A DNA stretch of 64,000 nucleotides. It comes from Leucogyrophana mollusca (taxonomy: Eukaryota; Basidiomycota; Agaricomycetes; Boletales). The stretch covers positions 1-64,000 of the forward strand of contig MU266419.1 of NCBI GenBank assembly GCA_021014945.1, in the 5' to 3' direction. A model generated the notes under the pieces. The model saw nothing but the letters and a program-made list of their open reading frames with translations, was not told where the DNA came from and made no database searches. A program made the position numbers and the translations under genes. Positions 56,303 to 64,000 of the stretch are shown one piece after another. Position 1 is the first letter of the stretch. The number at the start of each line of letters is the position of its first letter.

Positions 56303-57983
56303 CTATTTCGGCCCTTGTTTAAAGTCTCCAAACTCCCAATTAAAACAATCCTGGCAGCGTTTAGTCAGATCACGTGGAAGGTCAACATTAGAAGGACGAA
56401 AACGCACCATACAATCCTCTTCCTCGACCAACATCGGCACGGCTCTCCCCGTCCCATTTACTGCGCCCTTACCCTTGCCTCCACCCCAACCCCATAGACT
56501 GCCTGTATCGTTGGCAGGCTCCCAGTTCCAGTCCTCTGCGAGAAGTTTCTCGATGATGACCTTGATGGGGTGTGTGCGCACGTCAACGGACCACTGCAGC
56601 TTCGACACCGTGTCGTATCGAGCAACTTTTCCAAGGTGGCATCTGTAGGTGGAACAAATTTCATCGTCCCCGTGGGTGTAGGCAACATTACACAGAAGGC
56701 GAAAACACATACCTCGACTCCATGGCGTACCCGCCAATCGCGCACGTCGACGTGACGCCGTTGCACGTACCCATCGCGATAGGGTCTGCAGTGTGGTATA
56801 TATGGGTGATGTGTTGCGTTGATGGCTAGGCAGGGCAATGTTTGTTGGGACAAACAAGGACGCTTCGAATTGAATCGATGGGAGGGAACTTACGGGAGAA
56901 GGCAAGTGCAATCGTGATGCGGCGAGCTTCTCGCCTGGAGCTTCGAAAGCGACGACTGGTGCACCGAACGTAACACCCAGAAGCGACGACAACGCACCCC
57001 CCAACGAATGCCCTGTGCGAAAAGCAGTAACAGTTAGTTATCACATCCTTTTCTATACCACTGCCATCGGGTCGACGAACCAACTATCCAAATGTTAGCA
57101 TCTGGGTACATATAGGTCACATTGTTATAGAGATTCTGAGCCCAAGTTAGACGCTCCACATTGTCCATAATAGAATGGCAAAATTACGTACCGTCCCAAT
57201 TGAATAAAACAAGCTCTCCTCAACGAGCGAGCGTTCCAAGCACGTCTGATCGCACTTGTATCCCCCAGAGTGGCAATCACAAACCGAAGACCATGTGGGG
57301 CCGACGCGCGCACAGCAGCACGAGAAGAGGAGGTTATCATTGAGCTTGTCCTTCCTCACCGTCGGTCCCCCGCCACCTGCGAGCCACCCTGCAGAGGTGC
57401 CCTTTATAGACAGGATGACTGTCGAATTGTCGTCTGATACAAAAACGTGACCGCGAAACCCATCGGATTCGGGTTCCCAACCAAAAGGATACGACTGTAC
57501 TCATCAGCTTAAGACTGCCCGTTGATAACAAAACCGGACACTGACTGTATTCCACCCAGACTGGTCATACCATCCAATTTCTCCCGGCTCGAAATAGGCG
57601 TTATTGGTCATCTTTGCGAGCGTGAGGAGCGTCTGTCGGTCCTGAACGTCCGGTCCCGCTACGTCGACGTCGTCCCAGAACACCTTCTCGCTCTGGTCGT
57701 ATCGCATAGAGCGGAATCGGGCGCTGTGGAATCCAGGCTGCGACGACGGTCTGTGCGACTGCACGTTCGCTGAGTTGACTCGGTAAGTCTCCGCTGCGAG
57801 TGAGGTCGGTGCGATGTCTGAAAAGATTATTCGGGTGAAATTGAAGACTGCATGCTGGTGTCGAAGCCGGAATGTGTTGGATAGTGGCAGAGGGGGTCTC
57901 AGAGGAAAAGACTGCTGTGGTTCATCTTGCCATAGATATGAGCCAAGCAGAAAGCGCAGCGCAAGCGGTAATATATTGAGCAT
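56303..57983 (-). CDS. ATG15: Autophagic body lipase ATG15
   Basis: Exons on the minus strand: 57983-57546, 57494-57192, 57135-57081, 57012-56894, 56825-56713, 56642-56408, 56350-56303, giving 436 residues. The N-terminus has a hydrophobic anchor ([14 protein letters not shown]) that sends the enzyme to endomembranes and the vacuole. Next come [46 protein letters not shown] and the lipase elbow GHSLGG with Ser268 (split by an intron after the first G). Further on are [30 protein letters not shown] and [16 protein letters not shown], ending [10 protein letters not shown]. The 57-bp intron 56407-56351 has no stop and is a multiple of three, so a naive model would retain it. ATG15 degrades autophagic body membranes in the vacuole. 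Everything needed looks intact. Confidence 0.9.
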
Positions 57984-58390
57984 CAGTGATAAATTCGCGA
58001 CAGCATCAAGGATAAGATGGATTCAAGTAGGGCTACGATGTGGTAAAAGGCAGACCGTTGAGCTGCTGTCACCAAACGCCACATCGCCCAAAACGTTTGT
58101 TGCTTTGTCAGCTTTGTCTTTGTTTCCTGGCCATGGTACCCGCCCGCGCTAGCGTCAGCGCTTCGTCGCTGCAGTATACCATCTCGATCCATTCCCCACA
58201 ATAATGTCTTTCCCCAAACCCATAGTTCCAAACCCAGGGCGGTCGGCCTCGAGTGGAGTCAGTCCTGCGAAGATTGCGGCGAAAACCCTGATGCTACCGG
58301 CGCCTCGCCAAAGCACGAGATTGATAGAGACCGCGGTCTAGCCCCAGCCCAAATCTCACAGCTTGCCCGGGGAAAACGTCTCCATTTCGT
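57984..58390. other. Divergent promoter region of ATG15 and the DUF6593 gene
   Basis: The two genes are head-to-head with about 476 bp between start codons. No other frame is convincing. Confidence 0.5.
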
Positions 58391-58396
58391 TATAAA
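58391..58396 (+). promoter_or_regulatory. TATA box of the DUF6593 gene
   Basis: TATAAA 64 bp upstream of the ATG at 58460, followed by a CCAAT at 58406. Confidence 0.5.
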
Positions 58397-58459
58397 CCTC
58401 TGCCCCCAATCAGTCTCCGACATGTCCTTTCCCCACACTAACCTTCAAACACTCGTCAA

Positions 58460-59129
58460 ATGGAATTATGTCTCCGCCACAACGATCCCACCCAGACGCT
58501 CCTCATGACCCCGGACGGGATAGTCATGTACCAGATCACCACTCCGACGCACCAGCTCGAAGGGGCCACGACAATAAGCCGGCTCGAGAATCAGTGTATT
58601 GTGCAGAGTAGCGGTCGTGTCTCGACAGTCGTTGGCCAGATCGACTACCACGGTGTGAACGGGATAAGGTTGCGCATACTTGATCCGGAATGCAGTTTGG
58701 ATTTTGCGCTGGTCTCAAATATTGTATCTCAGGGAGAGGAAGATCGGTGAGGGGATTATAGCTCGTCCCGGTGTTTATTAAGCCATTTCATGTGAAGGTC
58801 TTGGACTTTTAATGGACCTGACAGCCAGTCGTATACATGGCAGATCATGTTCCGCTCACCGGTGGTATGTGTACTTCATCCGTACATATAGTACTGATCC
58901 AACTACCCATCGATATGTCCAGCTTTTCGTGAGCGGTAACACCCTAATCCCTCTCGCGCGGTATCGGCGCGCAAAGATGGGGATAGTTTCGCGGTCAAGG
59001 CGCGCTTTCCTAGAGATATTTCCCGCGGGAATAAATATTATCGACCTAGTCGTCGTCACGTTTGTTTCTTACTACAAGCAATGCATGGCTGACGAGACGG
59101 AACATGGGTGTCCAACTTCGGAATCATGA
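58460..59129 (+). CDS. DUF6593 domain protein
   Basis: Three exons 58460-58746, 58825-58861 and 58923-59129 give 176 residues. The start MELCLRHNDPTQTLLMTPDG, the middle QSYTWQIMFRSP (spanning exon 2) and the end RRAFLEIFPAGINIIDLVVV followed by SYYKQ are the hallmarks of the DUF6593 family, which is expanded in Agaricomycetes and of unknown function. The domain fills the whole protein. There is no signal peptide. Confidence 0.75.
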
Positions 59130-60231
59130 TGAGAGGTGCGTGTGGTGTTAGGGATTGACATGTGCATTAATTGATGCGAGGCGTTACAGGGTCCCTGCAG
59201 GCGCGACCTATCATGACATTTGGTCATGTTGCTATGTGCCTTCAACCTTCGGGGTGACCTGCACCCTCATGCCAAGAGGAGTAGTGCGTCTCGACCAATC
59301 CGTTCCCAGCTCAATAGGCACACGAAACGGCTATTATATTGTATGTATCAAGCACATACCCGCGCCGCACCGTCATGCCAGACAAGGCACTAGCATGTAG
59401 ATACCACAACCAGTGTTCCCGTTTTTGACACCGCAAGCAGAGATGTCACGTAGCTTACAACGACTTGTTGTGAAACTATGATTTGCTCTACGTTCACGAC
59501 TACAAGGTCTGGGTAAAACAAAGGTCGCTTGGGCCACACGCGTCTGTGGTCGGGCAACCCTCAGGCTTGGTCTTCGCGACCATCCTAGCCCCGCTACTAA
59601 TCCACGTTGTACTTAATCCAAGCCTACATGTGGTGACCTTTTGCCCCGGGATTCTTCACGCAATCTGGGCCACGAAAAGGCGGGCAGTCAGGTGAAGAAG
59701 CATTACGGTGCGTACTTACCAGTTACTGTTATCATTCTGATATGCCGGGGACTGTAACTGGGGTAAGTATTGTATGGAATCGAACCCTGCAAGCCGTCGC
59801 GATCACGCGGTGGGAAGGGCCGGCGGGTATTTTTTCTTGCCGAAATTTTGCTTCCTTTTGACTCTCGACGTCGACAGCTCGGAGTCACCTACCTTTTCTG
59901 ACTTCGCACCGGGTACCGCATTCGCTCCGCAACTTACTGGGAGTTTGTTCCAGTGCGACCGTTTTCAATCAGCGATCTCCATCTCCGACATTCTCTACCT
60001 CCGACATGATGGGCGGGTGAAACCCAGCCAACTCAGCTCCTGTTTCGGCTGCAGGTCTGAAACGAAGGTTAGGCTGCTTATTCCCTTTTATCTGCTGCCG
60101 ACTCGATCCAGGCACCGCCGCTCTCGCTTGGAATATATGATTGACGCCCTCGGAAGTCACTGCCGTTGATGCATATGGGTTTAATCATGATTCACGCTGT
60201 GCCATCAGCGGACTAATATCATGTTGTATTT
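59130..60231. other. No confident gene
   Basis: Plus frames at 59155-59400 (TYHDIWSCCYVPSTFGVTCT) and 59774-60169 have no recognised family and no clear splice context. Confidence 0.4.
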
Positions 60232-60238
60232 TATATAA
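60232..60238 (+). promoter_or_regulatory. TATA box of the FAD oxidoreductase gene
   Basis: TATATAA 46 bp upstream of the ATG at 60284. Confidence 0.5.
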
Positions 60239-60283
60239 CAGAGGAACACTAACTCCAGTTCGAGACTTTTTCGCTTTCCTTGC

Positions 60284-62541
60284 ATGTCGTTCTTTCGCTG
60301 GCTGGCTGTCGGCGCTCCCGCCATTTACTTCGGGTCCTACTACCTTGGTCGCTGGTTGCGCCGTAGGATCATCCTCAAGACGACTGGTCTCGCAGATCTG
60401 CCTCGGCTAGGGCAAGCGCGCCCAGCGGGTCAGAAAATCAAGGGCGTTGCTGTTGTCTGTGGGGGAAGGTGCGCTCCTCCACGATCATGTGTGCTCTATC
60501 ACGTTTATCGTTGTTTTCCCCATAGCATTGGAGGGCTGTTGACTGCACGTGTGTGCCACGATCACTTTGAAAAGGTCGTCATCGTCGAACCGGAGGCTTG
60601 GTTGGCTTCGGAGGATGGGCGTAATCCCCAAGCATGGAAACAAACGCATCACCGATCCCGTGTGATGCAGTACTACTCGCTGACATGTACGCAGTTTCCA
60701 TCACCCCCGCGTCTGTGACTCTTGACACGCTGCAACCCAGCTCTCCTCCCATTTGCGTATACAGTCTGTAAGAAGCTATTTCCGAACCTCAAAGAAGAGT
60801 GCGAGGCTTCCGATCTCCAGTGCGCGCTCCATGTTCCACCTATACGACGCTCTCACACAAATATATTTCTAGTGTTCTTCCCGCTGACTTCCATGGCTCG
60901 ATGTGGGGGCTTCCCACCCACCCACCTTATGAAGAATATGGCGATAACTTCCCAAAGACGTTCTACGGGAGCCGCCAAAGCACAGAAACACTCATTAGAC
61001 GCCTGTTAATCGACCAGAAATCATACCCTAATATCCAATGGGTCGTAGGAACTGCCACAGGCGTCATCGCCGATCCCGAGGACACAAGTCGGTTGAAGAA
61101 GGTTGTTGTACGCACTGGCTCCACGTCCGTAGAGCTCGAGGCGGTTCTGATTATAGGTACGACCTTGTCCTGATTCTGTGACTAGTGCGCAGTGGCATAA
61201 CATTTTTCGTTTCGTAGACTGCACGGGCCCGGCTGAGGCTGGACTGAAGTGGCTACAGCGTGAGGGCTATGGTTTCGCGGATTCATACAAGGGTACTCTA
61301 CCTTTGGACCGTCTCAGCGTAGCATACAACCAGAACATCCAATATAGCACCTGTATATTCACCCTCACCCCAGAGCTTGCCAGACGGCTGCCCACCATCA
61401 ACCAGTGGGACAGCGAGGGAGTGTTATTGGCGTTGTACACTGACTCCAGGGTGGACAGGAAATGCGTGACTGGGCTTAGGATCGAGGATAACCGATGTGC
61501 GTATTAAGGCAATGAGTTGGTTGTCTCGCTTTTTTGAACCGGATTCTTTCGAATAGTGATTCTCTGCTGTGGTGTATGGTCCCCAAGCGACGAGATGCCC
61601 AAAACACTGCCCGAGATCAAGGAGTTTTGCCGGTCTATGATCCTGTCGAAACCCATCCCGGAGTGGTGGATGCAGATGCTCGACATGCTCGATGAAGTTC
61701 AGGATACCGTCGAATGCCACATCGCTCGTTGTCGTGAGTAACCCACCGTTGACACTCGACGTTCTTCCGACCCTCATCGTCCGTGAAATCTAGCACCTTC
61801 AACATGCCTGCGTTTCCACGAAGCAGCCAATCTTCCTTCCAACTACATCGCGATCGGAGATAGCGTCATGCGCGTCAATCCCGTATTTGGGTGAGATACG
61901 CAAGCTCGAACACAAACAATTATACTAAATTTTGATGTGTTCCAGTCAAGGCATTATGAAAGCCACACTGGGCGTTATCAGCATGAACAACATCTTGCAT
62001 GATGTGGCTGCTTCTTCGAAAGCGGGCGTTCATGTGTCTGCTCTGCCTAGCACGTTTGCGAAGGACTTTTTCGCCACGCAGTGGAGTAAGATTGGTCCCA
62101 TTTGGTGAGCCTCCCTCAGTAATATATTACCTCGAACACAAGTATTAACGGAGAGCGACAACCTCCCGTCAGGCAAAGTACGAGGGTTTACGGTCAGCTT
62201 TCACATTCGCTCCCCAAGACTCGCGCTGAACACATGTCTATAGACTACGGTTGGGACTCCACCATCCCCATACCCGGAGAAACGCTTGCATATGGATCCT
62301 GGCTTCGCTGGTTCCAGCGCAATATCTTGACTCTATCTCAGACGGTAAGCGCGATCGACCTTATTTATATCCCTATTAGTGCCAACTTACCTCCCATTGC
62401 TCGCGTCTCGTCTAATAGGACAGAGAGGCGTGTTCTGCATTCTGGCATACCATGATGGCTCTTTCACCACCTATAGATATGTTTCATCCCCGCATCTTAG
62501 CGAAGATACTGTGGCACGTCCTCCGCCATGGGCCTGCTTGA
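60284..62541 (+). CDS. FAD-dependent oxidoreductase (monooxygenase-like)
   Basis: Ten exons: 60284-60468, 60526-60686, 60741-60819, 60873-61156, 61218-61496, 61557-61733, 61794-61890, 61946-62104, 62173-62344, 62419-62541, giving 571 residues with every junction in frame. A short hydrophobic N-terminus (WLAVGAPAIYFGSYYLGRWL) suggests a membrane anchor. The dinucleotide-binding motif VAVVCGGSIGGLLTARV is split by intron 1. LIRRLLIDQKSYPNIQWVVG and AVLIIDCTG follow. GDSVMRVNPVFGQG near residue 430 is the second FAD motif (GD..P..GQG) of class A flavoprotein monooxygenases, also split by an intron. The substrate cannot be told from sequence. Neighbours are housekeeping genes, so no pathway cluster is implied. 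Confidence 0.85.
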
Positions 62542-62958
62542 TGGGTGGGGTGGGTTGCGGTTGTATGTACTCTCTGCTTCTCTTTGGTTCGGAGGTGTAT
62601 CAACGTGTATGTTGGAATATCTGCACTTCACTATATCGATATCATAGAATCAGAATACATCTGTATCGAGTTCTTTCTCAACTGGCCAATATTACTAGTT
62701 CGATTGAAAATTAGATATTTCTTCGGTGGTTTGGAGTTTTCAGACTGACGACAGCGACGGGTTGTCTGTGCCATCGTGTATATGATGCATATTACCCATA
62801 TCCTCATGAACAAATCCCATACATCTAAAAAGACACCTCATAATATCTACAGTAACATATGTATGCATGCGATAGCAGCGATGTTCGTGAGTCGTGACGG
62901 TGAGCAATGACAACAGCAAAAGCGACAGCGTCCTTCGATATTGTGCATGCACAGATCA
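62542..62958. other. Convergent 3' flanks
   Basis: Intergenic between the FAD gene and the eIF2A gene. No frame of note. Confidence 0.5.
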
Positions 62959-64000
62959 TCAAGGCGCAGGTATCCCGAGACTGGAAAGCTCTTTCCGCAG
63001 CTCGGCCTCGCCCTCCATCTTCTTCAGCTGGGTCGCCTCCAGCCGCTCACCCCGCTTTTGTTTCTCTTTCAGCTCATCGATTGCCTTGAGCTGCAGTGAC
63101 GTCAGCGAAAGTTGAACACTGACAACAAACAGTATGGAAGAACCGCACCTTCTTACTCAGATTCCGGACCTTCTTCGCTATCGGGTCCAAAGACTCGGCG
63201 CCGGGAGTAGGGGGCACCGAGCCCTGCGCAGGTGTCTGCGTACCGTTGACTTGGATCTCGATAGACGGACGGGCCGACGCGGTATCTTCTCCACGCGGTG
63301 TAACAGCCCCATTCCCATTCGCATCCCCGCCCTTCTTCTTCTCCTTCTTCTTCCTAAACTTCTTGTCCTTGTCCTGCGCATCCGGCGCGGGAGACGGTGC
63401 CTTCGGGGCGCCAGGCACGTGTCTCCTCCCACCGCCGCCGCCACCACCGCCACCACCGTTCCCATTCTGGTACCCACCGCCCCCATTGGGGGGAGCGCTC
63501 CCTGGGGGGACAGGACTGCGGCTGTACCCCCGAGGCGGCGTCGCAGCACCATTCGTCGGTAGACGCGCTGCGCCGCCCTCATCCTCGCGCTTGAATATCG
63601 ACGGCGTCGCAAGCCCACGCGCACCAGGCGGGCGGTACGCGCCCGCTGGCTTCGTTGGAGTGGGCTTGGCAGCGAGGGCTGCGTTGCGTACGCTCTCACT
63701 CGGGGCGGGCGCAGGGGGAATGGTTTGTGCGAACTGTGGGGCGGAGTCGACCGGTGTGGGACGCCACGATGCTTGGTAAAGCTCCTCCGTGAGCTGGACG
63801 TGGAGAAGCGGGCCGGTGCAGTGCCAGATCTTGATTCCATTGTCGACGCGGAGGCGCGGGGAGAGGGTCGCAGTGAGGAGGAAACGTCCGCAGGGAGACC
63901 ACTCGCAGAAAGAGGTGTTGGGCGCGTCGATGACGCAGACTTTTTGGAGCGTGCGCCGGTCGAAGATGTCGATCTTGCCAGCAAGGTTGCCGAAGCCTGC
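62959..64000 (-). CDS. Translation initiation factor eIF2A, C-terminal part
   Basis: Last exon 63090-62959 and the preceding exon from the window edge to 63149, joined across a 58-bp intron (63148-63091, GTGCGG..CTGCAG). This gives 327 residues of the C-terminal part. The frame enters with the end of the eIF2A propeller (GKIDIFDRRTLQKVCVIDAP, FCEWSPCGRFLLTATLSPRL, IKIWHCTGPLLH, ELYQASWRP). A Pro/Gly-rich linker with a run of ten Gly, a Lys-rich patch (KKFRKKKEKKKGG) and the conserved C-terminal coil (KKVRNLSKKLKAIDELKEKQ, GERLEATQLKKMEGEAELRK) follow. eIF2A can deliver initiator tRNA under stress. The start lies outside the window. Confidence 0.88.

Noticed and set aside
63178..63984. 268-codon minus frame rich in Arg and Ser
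   Set aside because: Wrong frame of the eIF2A exon, whose true frame carries clear eIF2A motifs.

Overview
The window reads as nuclear DNA of a filamentous basidiomycete, most likely an Agaricomycete and possibly Boletales (inference). The signs are introns of about 50-65 bp with GT..CTNAC..AG signals and many exons per gene. The gene content also fits: WD40 propellers with a Pro/Arg-rich tail, TPR-CHAT, HET, TKL kinase with an HGDL loop, DUF6593, DUF6534 and a fungal-type ATG15. There are no bacterial operons, CRISPR arrays or recognisable tRNA genes.

Region 1 (1-53 kb) is an unstable accessory island made of a broken, repeated segment. The repeating unit, left to right, is: a 5' regulatory block (P, about 190 bp); a seven-exon WD40 gene on the plus strand; a 3' block; a decayed CDC73-like (PAF1 complex) copy on the minus strand; and further duplicated non-coding blocks (X, Y, R). 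Five WD40 genes are present, starting at 7632, 11623, 25743, 32071 and 42350, plus a tail-only relic at 313-993. Every intron of the family is phase 0 and all copies share the same six introns. Gene D has lost the first 5' splice site and gene E has multiplied it. Unrelated genes interrupt the array: a DUF6534 membrane protein (3.0-4.9 kb), a TPR-CHAT protease-like gene (17.4-21.2 kb) behind an orphan copy of the WD40 promoter, two broken P-loop GTPases (37.8-39.2 kb), two head-to-head HET-domain genes (46.3-49.9 kb, one frameshifted), and a TKL-type kinase (51.5-53.4 kb).

Region 2 (53.7-64 kb) is ordinary single-copy DNA: a conserved fungal protein of unknown role (minus), the autophagic lipase ATG15 (minus), a DUF6593 protein (plus), a ten-exon FAD-dependent oxidoreductase (plus) and the 3' part of eIF2A (minus, running off the right edge).

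Working hypothesis (inference): the island groups classes used in fungal non-self recognition and regulated cell death, namely propeller sensors, a caspase-like CHAT protease, HET domains, GTPases and a kinase. Segmental duplication spreads the WD40 sensor and its promoter, and the CHAT gene appears to have acquired that promoter. The C-terminal tail of the WD40 family, its conserved GC-AG intron and the shared promoter block are the most distinctive, apparently uncharacterised elements. Splice models were read by eye from consensus signals and frame continuity; no database search was possible.
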